Assembly (NCBI GenBank): GCA_028704555.1
Contig: JAQWFD010000014.1
Span: forward strand, 1 to 64,000
From: Desulfobacterales bacterium
Lineage (GTDB): Bacteria > Desulfobacterota > Desulfobacteria > Desulfobacterales > JAQWFD01
DNA: 64,000 nucleotides
Direction of reading: 5' to 3'
A program made the position numbers and the translations under genes. Shown in pieces: positions 16,860 through 25,037 of this stretch (positions are counted from its first letter, which is position 1; the number at the start of each line of letters is the position of its first letter). Below the pieces are notes generated by a model, which was not told the DNA's origin, ran no database searches, and saw nothing but the letters and a program-made list of their open reading frames with translations.

Positions 16860-17607
16860 GGGTCAATTCCTTTTTGGTTTCCCAGAAAATCAGTTTGTCC
16901 AGGAAACGGTCAATTGAAAAATAAAGGGCCAGCGATATCACGGACAGCAGCGTTAATGCGGCAAACATGATATCAATCTGCATGCGGGCGTTGGCATGGA
17001 GCATGTAAAATCCCAGTCCTGAGCTGGACCCGACCCACTCGCCTATCACCGCGCCGATCGGGGCCACGGCCGTTGCCACCCGAAGACCCGAGGCAAACGC
17101 AGGCAATGCCGATGGAATAACGATGTGGCGCAGGGTGGCCAGCGGGGTGGCATCCATAATCCGCGCAAGTTCCAGCAGATCCGCTTCGGTCCTCTGCATG
17201 CCGTCGTAAAATGAAGCGGTCACCGGGAAAAAAATAATCAGCACCGCCATGGCGATTTTCGATGCCATGCCGTATCCGATCCACAATACCAGAACCGGGG
17301 CCAGCGCAAACACCGGTATGGCCTGGCTGATCACGATCACCGGCAGCATCCAGCGTTTCAGGTGCGGGGAGACGATCATGGTCAGCGCAAAGCCAGTGCC
17401 GAGGAAAGTGCCGATAAACAGCCCGGCAACCATTTCCGTCAGCGTTGTTTTTAAATGGAATAAAAGGGTCGGAAAGTTGCCGAAAATCGCTTTAACAACG
17501 GGCACGGGACCCGGAAGAATGTAGTGGGGAACCCCGGTGACGGCAACCAGCAGCTGCCATGCCAGAACCAGGCTCAAAATCAGTATGGCAGGGCGCGTGA
17601 TTCTCAC
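16843..17607 (-). CDS. thiX: ThiX-like ABC permease for a thiamin pyrimidine precursor
   Basis: A 254-residue permease of the SsuC/TauC class with about six hydrophobic helices. The EAA loop (about residues 144-175) reads ELARIMDATPLATLRHIVIP with the conserved Gly replaced, followed by ALPAFASGLRVA. It overlaps thiZ by 4 bases and thiY by 17, so the three importer genes are tightly coupled. The substrate is inferred from the thi context and the TPP riboswitch. Confidence 0.87.
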   Translation of the reverse strand: MRITRPAILILSLVLAWQLLVAVTGVPHYILPGPVPVVKAIFGNFPTLLFHLKTTLTEMVAGLFIGTFLGTGFALTMIVSPHLKRWMLPVIVISQAIPVFALAPVLVLWIGYGMASKIAMAVLIIFFPVTASFYDGMQRTEADLLELARIMDATPLATLRHIVIPSALPAFASGLRVATAVAPIGAVIGEWVGSSSGLGFYMLHANARMQIDIMFAALTLLSVISLALYFSIDRFLDKLIFWETKKELTHETPV

Positions 17608-18398
17608 GACACTTCTCCCATCAACCGTTTGAGCAATCCGGCATAGAGCCCGGCGGTTTGCGGATCACCCGCATCACGGGGCGGATTGCCCGGCAGATGG
17701 AGCACGCTGCCCATCTGGACAGGGGTTCCCGACATTACATGGATCCGGTCGCCCATCCGGAGCGCTTCCATGGGATCGTGGGTCACCAGAAGAACGGTGG
17801 CGCCCTTGATCATGCCTGCGGCCAGGTTCTGGAGCCGGATCCGGGTGAGCGCATCGAGCGCCGAAAACGGCTCATCCATCAGCAGGACCTGGCGATCTTC
17901 CATCAGGGTTCTTAACAGCGCAACCCTCTGGCGCATGCCGCCTGACAGGGCCGAGGGGTACGCCTGCTCATACCCGCCAAGGCCGGCTTCGATGAGAAGT
18001 GCGGCCGCTTTTTTTCTCAAGGCCTCCGATACGTTTTTTTTAAAACCGGGTGCTCTTAAGGTCGCTCCCAGCAATACATTGTCGATGATGCGCATCCAGG
18101 GCATCAGAAGGTCATTCTGGGCCATCCACGCCGCCTTGTGATCCTGCCGCTTTCCCCCGGAAAATCGGATCCGGCCTGTGTATGTCAGTGAGGGATTGCC
18201 TGAGATCAGCTTCAGCAGGGTCGATTTGCCGCACCCGCTGGGCCCGAGAATACAGGTGCAAAGCCCTGCCTCCACCTCGAAATTCAGGTTTTTGAAGAGG
18301 GCGCTGCCGTTAAACGAGAGGCAAATATTTTCAAAGGAGATGGACGGTGCCGCTGCCGCATTCCCACAGGCTTCTTTTCTCTCTGAATTGCCCTCCAT
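17604..18398 (-). CDS. thiZ: ThiZ-like ABC transporter ATPase
   Basis: A 264-residue ATPase of the nitrate/sulfonate/thiamin-precursor class. Walker A is LGPSGCGKSTLLKLI (about residues 51-65), signature ALSGGMRQRVALLRTL, Walker B VLLMDEPFSALD and H-loop VTHDPMEALRM. It energises uptake through ThiX with ThiY. The gap of 52 bases to thiD upstream is short enough for one transcript. Confidence 0.9.
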   Translation of the reverse strand: MEGNSERKEACGNAAAAPSISFENICLSFNGSALFKNLNFEVEAGLCTCILGPSGCGKSTLLKLISGNPSLTYTGRIRFSGGKRQDHKAAWMAQNDLLMPWMRIIDNVLLGATLRAPGFKKNVSEALRKKAAALLIEAGLGGYEQAYPSALSGGMRQRVALLRTLMEDRQVLLMDEPFSALDALTRIRLQNLAAGMIKGATVLLVTHDPMEALRMGDRIHVMSGTPVQMGSVLHLPGNPPRDAGDPQTAGLYAGLLKRLMGEVS

Positions 18399-18450
18399 GA
18401 ATCCCTGCCTTCTGGTCTGATTTTCGATTTAATTCGCCGGGAAAATCGTT

Positions 18451-19275
18451 TCAGCTGAATTTGTAAAAATGATGCACAGGCCCGTGGCCGTGGCCGATGG
18501 TATATGCGGCGCCGGCGGAGATGGCCTCTGTGATGTACGTTTTTGCCAGCCATACGGCCTGCTCGATATCGTTTCCTTTTGCGATAAAGGATGCGATGGC
18601 CGAAGACAGGGTGCAGCCGGTGCCGTGATTGTTACGGGTCGTTACTCTTTTCCCCTTGAGCAGGATGATCCGCTTGTCTTCGCCCAGATAGAGAAGATCG
18701 TCGCTGGTGCCGTCTTCAAGATGCCCGCCCTTGATCAGGATGTTTCTGCTGCCAAATTTTGCAAGGTCCTTTGCGGCCTGCTCAAGTTCATTCAGCTCCC
18801 GGATCTTTCGTCCCAGGAGCACGGATGCTTCGGGAAGATTGGGGGTGACGATGTCCGCCATGGGTAGAAGATACTTTTTGATGGCATCGATGGCATCATC
18901 CCGGAGAAGTTTATCCCCGCTTTGCGCAACCATGACAGGATCGAGTACGATATTGGCGACATTGAATTTTTTCAGCTGAGCGGCAACCGTTTCGATCAAT
19001 TCCGGAGAGTAGAGCATGCCGATTTTGACGGCATCGGTTCCGATATCGGTCAGGACCGCCTCCATCTGTTGTTTGACAAAATCCACGGGAACCGGGTGGA
19101 TGCCTGTTACTCCCATTGTATTTTGTGCGGTCAGTGCCGTGATGACACTCATGCCGTAGCAGCCATTGGCGGACATGGTTTTAAGATCGGCCTGAATACC
19201 GGCCCCGCCACCGCTGTCAGAGCCGGCAATGGTCAATACCCTGATGTATTTTTTTTGGGTCATGTTATCAGTCAT
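18451..19275 (-). CDS. thiD: Hydroxymethylpyrimidine/phosphomethylpyrimidine kinase
   Basis: A 274-residue ribokinase-fold enzyme that phosphorylates HMP to HMP-PP. It shows TIAGSDSGGGAGIQADLKT (about residues 15-33), NIVLDPVMVAQSGDKLL and the C-terminal anion-hole motif NNHGTGCTLSSAIAS with the catalytic Asp/Cys region. Length is normal for stand-alone ThiD (no ThiE fusion). It sits between thiM and the ThiXYZ importer, so imported pyrimidine can be used directly. Confidence 0.95.
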   Translation of the reverse strand: MTDNMTQKKYIRVLTIAGSDSGGGAGIQADLKTMSANGCYGMSVITALTAQNTMGVTGIHPVPVDFVKQQMEAVLTDIGTDAVKIGMLYSPELIETVAAQLKKFNVANIVLDPVMVAQSGDKLLRDDAIDAIKKYLLPMADIVTPNLPEASVLLGRKIRELNELEQAAKDLAKFGSRNILIKGGHLEDGTSDDLLYLGEDKRIILLKGKRVTTRNNHGTGCTLSSAIASFIAKGNDIEQAVWLAKTYITEAISAGAAYTIGHGHGPVHHFYKFS

Positions 19276-19351
19276 AACAAAAATTCCTTTGCAAAAATTT
19301 ACCCGGCATGAGCGGGCTTTTGTTTGGGCGCTGATTACCCGATGGCCCGGA

Positions 19352-20158
19352 TTAATCCCTGCTGATCCGGCAGCCGTTTTTTAATTCCTCCGGGCTGATG
19401 GTGTACAGCGCGTCCAGCAGGGCAATCATAAAACTGCCCGGCGCCGATGCGCTCCGGCCTGCCTTTTCTCCGGCAAGCCCGAAAAATGAAAGCGCTGTGG
19501 CAGTCGCTGAAACCGGGTCATCATCGACTGAGGAAAACGCTCCGATGACCGCGGTGGCAGCGCATCCGGTACCGGTAACCCTCGCCATCATCGGGTGGCC
19601 GTTGGAAACCTTCAAAATCCTTTTTCCATCGGTAATCAGATCCACAGGGCCGGTAATGGCAAGGGTTGTCTCAAGCTCCGTTGCCAGAGCCGTTGCGGTT
19701 TCAAAGGCATCTTCAACCGTATGCATGGAATCAACCCCTTTTGTTCTCGAAGTTTCATGGCGGAGTGACAGAATTTCAGATGCGTTTCCCCGGATAACCG
19801 TCACATTCGTTTCGGAAATGATTTTTTTTGCGGCGTTTGTCCGAAGCGTTGTGGCGCCTGATCCGACAGGATCAAGAATCACGGGGGTCCCCATGGATGT
19901 CGCCTTTTTCCCGGCTTTGATCATGGCGCCCACCCACGAATCGGTAAGGGTCCCGATGTTCAGAACCAGAGCGCCTGCAAACGAGACCATTTCTTCAACT
20001 TCGTTCTCCGCATGGGCCATGACCGGAGATGCGCCCATGGCCAGCAGAACATTTGCGGTGTAGTTCATGACCACAAAATTGGTGATATTGTGAATCAGGG
20101 GCTTGCGCTCTCTGATCCGGATCAGATTTTCAGCTGATTTTTCAGCCAGATATGTCAT
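19352..20158 (-). CDS. thiM: Hydroxyethylthiazole kinase
   Basis: A 268-residue enzyme that phosphorylates the thiazole alcohol for salvage. The ATG at 20158 is chosen because GGAGG lies upstream with normal spacing; the longer frame to 20362 runs into the riboswitch. Motifs: KPLIHNITNFVVMNYTANVLL (substrate site, about residues 21-41, abbreviated), ASPVMAHA, DPVGSGATTLR and the anion hole ARVTGTGCAATAVIGAF. It is the first gene of the thi operon. Confidence 0.95.
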   Translation of the reverse strand: MTYLAEKSAENLIRIRERKPLIHNITNFVVMNYTANVLLAMGASPVMAHAENEVEEMVSFAGALVLNIGTLTDSWVGAMIKAGKKATSMGTPVILDPVGSGATTLRTNAAKKIISETNVTVIRGNASEILSLRHETSRTKGVDSMHTVEDAFETATALATELETTLAITGPVDLITDGKRILKVSNGHPMMARVTGTGCAATAVIGAFSSVDDDPVSATATALSFFGLAGEKAGRSASAPGSFMIALLDALYTISPEELKNGCRISRD

Positions 20159-20354
20159 ACCTTCATGCCTCCCTGTTTCTGAAGCTGACCCAGGGTTTCC
20201 GAAATAACCGGCCGTTAGCCAGCTGTCAGGATGATAATGGGTTTCCATGCTTTCAAACAATGTTGATTTGAGCAGAATTATGGCAGAAGGGGCTGGATGA
20301 GATGCAAAAAATGATCGGCGAGAAAAACTGTTACCGGACAAAAAGATCAGCTTT

Positions 20355-20440
20355 CTCTGCAATTCCCTACGCTGGCATTAACCAGTTCAGGTTCAATGGG
20401 TATCATCTCAGGCAAAATCGCCACCCCTGCAATAACACTC
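20355..20440 (-). promoter_or_regulatory. TPP riboswitch (THI element)
   Basis: On the minus strand the order GGGGTG, CTGAGATGATACCC, GAACCTGAACTGG, TAATGCCAGCGTAGGGA matches the conserved blocks of the thiamin-pyrophosphate aptamer in order and spacing. It lies about 200 nt before the thiM start. TPP binding should shut down the thiM-thiD-thiZXY transcript. No clear terminator was found between aptamer and ATG, so control may be at translation or through a structure I could not resolve by eye. Confidence 0.93.
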
Positions 20441-20925
20441 GCGTTCCCAATCGAAAAAAAACACAATTTCAGGTAAGGATACATTACATAAATGAAAACT
20501 TATATAAAAATAAGAAGGGGGTGTCAATGCATAACCAGCACTTCAGGTATGGGATAGCGGGAAAACAGGCATAAGGTAGTGAGTTTGATTTCAAGAGACG
20601 GATTTCAAAAAAAAGTCTCACGCAAAGGGGATTTATAACCGAGAATAAAAGTGCTAATGAGTGGTTGATGCGGCGTATCCTGTCAAGAGCCTTTAGAAAT
20701 GTGAAAGTTCACCACAGGACACAGAGAGCACAGAGGGGGGTGACGTTCAAAGATAAAAGCTTTTTGCTTTTTATCTTTTGCCTCAAACGAAGTGCTCCTT
20801 AAGCGGTAGCGCTCCTGGGTCCTCCCGCAGGGCGAATCCCGGCGTTGCCAGAAATCTCCAATTACACTATGATAGGGTCTTTGTATCGGCTACGGGCAAA
20901 CTCGCAACTTTTGACAGGGGGTGAC
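20441..20925. other. Intergenic region with terminator-like hairpin and degenerate repeats
   Basis: No gene is supported. GATAAAAGC and GCTTTTTATC form an AT-rich hairpin at about 20752-20777 followed by TTTT. Around it are phrases such as ACAGGACACAGAGAGCACAG and GCCTCAAACGAAG; the latter also occurs at about 8108. The thi promoter should lie upstream of the aptamer, between 20440 and about 20560 on the minus strand. Confidence 0.4.
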
Positions 20926-22368
20926 ATGACGGAGATAGTCAGGCTTATAGAAGCGGTAAAAAAAGAGGTTCAATCCTATCAGGTTCCGGTGGTGGATCTG
21001 ATCGCCGTACAGACCGGGGACCCGTTCAAGGTCCTGGTGGCGACCATTTTATCGGCCCGCACCCGGGACGATGTCACCGCCAGCGCCTCGACCCGGTTGT
21101 TTAAGAAGGCGTCCGATGCGGCAGCTCTTGCCCGATTATCCGAAGAAGAGATCAGCAAGCTGATCTATCCGGTGGGCTTTTACAAGAGCAAGGCCGGTTA
21201 TCTTGCCAGACTGTCGGCAGCACTCGAACCGTTTTCGGGCCGGATTCCGGATGATATCGATTCTTTGCTTCAGCTGCCCGGGGTCGGGAGAAAAACCGCG
21301 AATCTGGTGCTCAGCGCGGCCTTTGGCAAACCGGCCATCTGCGTGGATACCCATGTCCATCGAATCATGAACCTGTGGGGGTATGTCAAGACCCGGACCC
21401 CGCTGGAAACCGAGATGGCCCTGCGTGAAAAGCTGCCGGAAAAATACTGGATCGAAATCAATTCCATCCTGGTTGCCTTTGGTCAGGGAACCTGCAAACC
21501 CGTGGCCCCTCACTGTGACCGCTGTGTGATTCAGGAACTCTGCCCGAAGATCGGCGTTACGCCGCGGCAAATCCCTTCATCGAAAAATCGCTCCAAATCC
21601 GGTGGGGGCAGAACCTTTATATCCTGGAATGTCAACGGCATCCGGGCTGTCGAGAAAAAAGGCTTTGTCGATATCGTCAAAGGCCTGTCACCGGATATTT
21701 TTGCGATTCAGGAGACCAAGGCCCAGCCCGATCAGCTTTCAGAAGCCCTCCTCAAGATTGACGGATACACCTCTTACTGGCACGGTGCGGTCCGAAAAGG
21801 GTATTCCGGGGTCGCCGTGTATGCGAAGGCGGAACCCCTTTCGGTCATCTACGGGTTGGGAGATGAGTCATTTGATCAGGAAGGCCGGGTCCTGACCCTT
21901 GAATATAATGATTTTTACCTGATCAATGCCTATTTTCCCAATGCCCGGCCCGGCCTTGTCAGGATCGGGTATAAACTGGACTTCAACCGGGCCCTGCACC
22001 GCTTTGTCACCGGACTTGCGGAAAAAAAATCAGCGGTGATCTGCGGGGATTTCAATGTCGCCCATAAGGCGATCGATCTTAAAAATCCGGCGTCCAACGA
22101 GAAAAATCCGGGCTATTCCCCCGAAGAGCGGGCCTGGATGGATACCTTTATCGGGGCCGGGTTTATCGATACCTTTCGCAAATTTGATTCCGGCCCGGAC
22201 AACTATACCTGGTGGAGCTACCGGTTCAATGCGAGGGCCAGGAATATCGGCTGGCGTATCGATTATTTCTGCGTGGACCCGGGCAGCGACTCCCGGGTCA
22301 CCGGGGCAGGGATTTTAAAGGATGTCACGGGCTCGGACCATTGCCCGATACGGCTTGAATTCAGGTAG
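20926..22368 (+). CDS. Endonuclease III-exonuclease III fusion (base excision repair)
   Basis: A 480-residue two-domain protein. Residues 1-215 are Nth: the helix-hairpin-helix LPGVGRKTANLVL with the catalytic Lys, VDTHVHRI with the catalytic Asp, and the complete Fe-S loop CKPVAPHCDRCVIQELC (C-x6-C-x2-C-x5-C). After a basic linker (SSKNRSKSGGGR), residues about 230-480 are XthA/ExoA: SWNVNGIRA, IQETKAQ, ICGDFNVAH, WRIDYF and GSDHCP, with all metal and catalytic residues. One chain could thus remove an oxidised pyrimidine, nick by lyase action and trim the 3' block. The ATG at 20926 has an AGGGGGTGAC ribosome site. Both domains look intact and there is no stop between them. Confidence 0.93.
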   Translation: MTEIVRLIEAVKKEVQSYQVPVVDLIAVQTGDPFKVLVATILSARTRDDVTASASTRLFKKASDAAALARLSEEEISKLIYPVGFYKSKAGYLARLSAALEPFSGRIPDDIDSLLQLPGVGRKTANLVLSAAFGKPAICVDTHVHRIMNLWGYVKTRTPLETEMALREKLPEKYWIEINSILVAFGQGTCKPVAPHCDRCVIQELCPKIGVTPRQIPSSKNRSKSGGGRTFISWNVNGIRAVEKKGFVDIVKGLSPDIFAIQETKAQPDQLSEALLKIDGYTSYWHGAVRKGYSGVAVYAKAEPLSVIYGLGDESFDQEGRVLTLEYNDFYLINAYFPNARPGLVRIGYKLDFNRALHRFVTGLAEKKSAVICGDFNVAHKAIDLKNPASNEKNPGYSPEERAWMDTFIGAGFIDTFRKFDSGPDNYTWWSYRFNARARNIGWRIDYFCVDPGSDSRVTGAGILKDVTGSDHCPIRLEFR

Positions 22369-22379
22369 CTCAGGAATAA

Positions 22380-22536
22380 GGGCTCGCTCAGAAATAAGTT
22401 CGCAAGTTTAAGTGTTGAGGCGCCTGTCTGGCAAAGCACGAAAGGGCAGGAATATCAAGCATATTGCGAGCTTTCGTAACGCAGCCAGGCAGGATGCATC
22501 GGCGCTTAAAATGGGAAGTTATTTCTGAGGGAGCCC
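22380..22536. mobile_element. 157-bp MITE with 22-bp terminal inverted repeats and TAA duplication
   Basis: The left end GGGCTCGCTCAGAAATAAGT and the right end ACTTATTTCTGAGGGAGCCC-type inverted copy (22515-22536, actual ..AAGTTATTTCTGAGGGAGCC) match at 20 of 22 positions. TAA flanks both sides. The interior is non-coding. A 3-bp TNA-type duplication is typical of one branch of the IS5 family, so it is probably a non-autonomous IS5-like derivative. It sits directly after the nth-xth stop. 22537-22780 shows nothing further. Confidence 0.65.
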
Positions 22537-22862
22537 TAAGGGTCTCGGCTATAATAAATTTTTCACATGGGCAGAATTTTTGGCCGTTATGCCAATGCGC
22601 CATAGATATAGACGCCAGAAAAAAAGATCGAGTTCTGCGGGTGTATCTGTTATAAATTATCGGGTGCCGATGATAAGATATCGGCATGACCCTGTTGAAG
22701 ATTTTTTGTAACAGAAAAACCCCCGCGCCGGGGTCGGGGTGGAATCAGAATTTCTGAATTTTTATCTGAAAACGGGAAAAGGTGGTACTTTGGAATTTCC
22801 TCTTTAAGATTTTGAAAGGGTACGGCGCTGGTTTTAATCTGTTGATCGTACAGGATGATGTT

Positions 22863-23114
22863 ATGAACGATGAAAACAAGTGCCCGGGCACGCCGGTTTT
22901 CCCCGACCCTGACAGCTTTCTGAAGCTTGCGAGGGCTAAAATGCCGTTTGGCAGATATGCCGGATGCCTCTTGGTTGACCTTCCTGAGCCCTATGTTGTC
23001 TGGTTTGCCCAGAAGGGATTCCCGGAGGGTGAGCTGGGTGAAATGCTGCGGGCGGTGTATGAAATCAAGGTCAACGGGCTGGAATATCTGTTTAAACCTT
23101 TTAAGAACGTTTAA
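22863..23114 (+). CDS. DUF3820 family small protein
   Basis: An 83-residue protein. The pattern AKMPFGRYAGCLLVDLPEPYVVWFAQKGFPEGELG (residues about 25-58, abridged) matches DUF3820, whose consensus is MPFGKYKG..L.DLP..YL.WF...G.P.G.LG. The role is unknown; in some phages and bacteria the domain is attached to exonucleases, suggesting a nucleic-acid context. The ATG at 22863 is chosen over an upstream GTG frame because homology starts shortly after it. It lies 10 bases before the S4 protein gene, likely one transcript. Confidence 0.75.
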   Translation: MNDENKCPGTPVFPDPDSFLKLARAKMPFGRYAGCLLVDLPEPYVVWFAQKGFPEGELGEMLRAVYEIKVNGLEYLFKPFKNV

Positions 23115-23124
23115 GGAAAACCGT

Positions 23125-23343
23125 ATGGATACGTTTGAGATATCCGGTGATTATATCGAGCTCAATAAGCTTTTGAAAGCCTCGGGGCTCTGTGATTCCG
23201 GAGGAATGGCAAAATTGATAATTGAAGAGGGCCGGGTCAGGGTGGACGGAAACGTCGAGTCCCGGAAACGATGTAAAATCAGAGACGGCCAGAAGGTCGC
23301 GCTGGATGATGCGGTGATTCTCGTCGTCGGGCCCCGGCAGTGA
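23125..23343 (+). CDS. S4-domain RNA-binding protein (YbcJ-like)
   Basis: A 72-residue single S4 domain: IELNKLLKASGLCDSGGMAK, then IIEEGRVRVDGNVESRKRCKI and GQKVALDD. This is the compact YbcJ/YaaA type, which binds structured RNA and is often linked to ribosome assembly. The Cys in the first helix follows YbcJ relatives. The start ATG at 23125 is preceded by AAGGAAAACCGT. A longer overlapping frame from 22927 is a shadow of the upstream gene. Confidence 0.85.
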   Translation: MDTFEISGDYIELNKLLKASGLCDSGGMAKLIIEEGRVRVDGNVESRKRCKIRDGQKVALDDAVILVVGPRQ

Positions 23344-23456
23344 AAGCTTTCCCGCTTTCCAGTATTTTTCTTTCTTTGTCCGGAAAGGGTGAGGAATCCG
23401 GTCCGGTAACCGGATTGGATGGCATCCCGGGCCATTGAAGTTTATAAGGAAAAACC

Positions 23457-24197
23457 ATGTCAGACGGAAAAATTCAGAAACTGGCCGTGTTGATAGACGG
23501 AGATAACGCTCAGCCGTCCACGGTAGAAGGACTGCTGGCGGAAATCGCAAAGTATGGAACCGCCAATGTGAAACGCATTTACGGTGACTGGACGGTGCCG
23601 GGCCTTAAAGGCTGGAAGGAAGTTCTGCTGCAGTATTCCATTCAGCCCATACAGCAGTTCAGGTATACCACAGGCAAAAATGCTACGGACAGCGCACTGA
23701 TCATTGATGCGATGGATCTGCTTTATACGGACAAATTCGATGGGTTCTGTATCGTATCCAGTGACAGTGATTTTACCAAACTGGCGTCACGGATCAGAGA
23801 GGCGGGTCTTATCGTTTACGGATTTGGCGAGAGAAAGACACCATCGGCATTTGTCTCTGCATGCGATAAGTTCATATTCACTGAAGTGCTCAGATTCAAG
23901 GATGACGACAGTGAGTCCATTAAACGCAAAACGGCCAATGAACTGATGCAGGACTCTAATCTATTGAATCTGTTGACAAACTCTGTCGATGCATCTTCGG
24001 ATGACAGTGGCTGGGCTCATCTTGCCGCCGTAGGCAGCAACATCGCCAAGCAGGCACCGGAATTCGATCCGAGAAACTATGGGTACAAGAAGCTGAGGGA
24101 GCTTGTGATGGCGATAAAACTGTTTCAGCTCGAAGAACGGTCAGTGGGTGGAGGGCAGTCGACGGCGATTTATTTAAAGGACAAGAGAAAAAAATAA
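23457..24197 (+). CDS. NYN-domain (LabA/DUF88) ribonuclease-like protein with C-terminal OST-HTH/LOTUS domain
   Basis: A 246-residue protein. Residues 8-150 are a PIN-like NYN fold with the acidic sites LIDGDNAQ, TDSALIIDAMDLLY and IVSSDSDFTKLA, which are the metal-binding Asp residues of this nuclease family. The last 70 residues (GWAHLAAVGSNI.. then ..YKKLRELVMAI) match an OST-HTH/LOTUS RNA-binding domain. It should bind and cleave RNA, but the targets are unknown. It follows an S4 protein after 113 bases, giving a small RNA-related neighbourhood. Confidence 0.88.
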   Translation: MSDGKIQKLAVLIDGDNAQPSTVEGLLAEIAKYGTANVKRIYGDWTVPGLKGWKEVLLQYSIQPIQQFRYTTGKNATDSALIIDAMDLLYTDKFDGFCIVSSDSDFTKLASRIREAGLIVYGFGERKTPSAFVSACDKFIFTEVLRFKDDDSESIKRKTANELMQDSNLLNLLTNSVDASSDDSGWAHLAAVGSNIAKQAPEFDPRNYGYKKLRELVMAIKLFQLEERSVGGGQSTAIYLKDKRKK

Positions 24198-24489
24198 ATA
24201 CATTGTCTAAAATGGCACAAAAAATATACCCTGTGAAGGTCGGTCCCCCCCCTTTTTTGCAGCGGTGATTTTTATTGATATTAATCAACGCCGCATATCA
24301 TTTGTCTATAATCGTATTCTGCTGATAATCGATTTACGCTTTGATACGGCAAATGCAGCCAGTGCTCCTTTAGAAACTCATTATTACGGTTTGCGCCTTG
24401 ATCCTGTTTTCAAATGCCAAAAAAACTGTTAGAATTTCAGTTGGGCGTGAACTGTTCATTATTGATGTAATTATTCAGGAACCGGTCAA

Positions 24490-24798
24490 ATGAAAACCCT
24501 TCGGGAGCTATACAGAATCGGATATGGCCCTTCCGGCCGTCATACCATCGCGCCTTACAGGGCCGCGACCCTTTTTGGACGCGAGCATCCGGACGCTGAA
24601 GGGTTTCGCGTCACATTGTACGGTAGCCTGGCTGCGACCGGCAAAGGGCATATGACCGATGTCGCCATTCAGGAGGCATTTTATCCCCGTGGTGTAGAAA
24701 TTATCTGGGAACCATCGGCTGAGCTTCCGCTTCATCAGAACGGCATGCGCTTTGAAGCGGTCAATGCTTCCGGCCGTTATATATTGCCTCAAGGATAA
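24490..24798 (+). pseudogene. Truncated L-serine dehydratase (N-terminal fragment)
   Basis: The 102 residues begin MKTLRELYRIGYGPSGRHTI and continue to LYGSLAATGKGHMTD, matching the N-terminal beta-type domain of iron-sulfur L-serine ammonia-lyases, where GPSSSHT and LYGSLA.TGKGH are hallmarks. Serine replaces the usual spacing as GPSGRHT. The frame ends at a TAA soon after this domain. The catalytic, Cys-rich alpha domain (about 300 residues) is missing, and the sequence up to 24974 keeps no continuation in any frame. It is most likely a remnant. Confidence 0.65.
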
Positions 24799-25037
24799 GC
24801 TTTGCTGCGATCATGAAGCGATTCTCGACGCCCTTTCAACGGCCGGCCTCATACAGGGAAACATCCACCGGCGGGCTTGCACGCGTGTATAAAAAGCGAA
24901 TCTTCGGCGTAGCGGAAGAAGGACCTTCCGATGGTGAGTTTTCTGAAAATGGAACATAACCCCCGAATTATACCGTGGACGGATGCGGCAAATTATATCC
25001 GGTTTACACGTCCTGCCTTTACGACGAGGGTGCTTTC

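Noticed and set aside
22718..22742. GC-rich hairpin with U-run on the minus strand
   Set aside because: No minus-strand gene lies upstream that it could terminate, and the stem is short; not called as a terminator.
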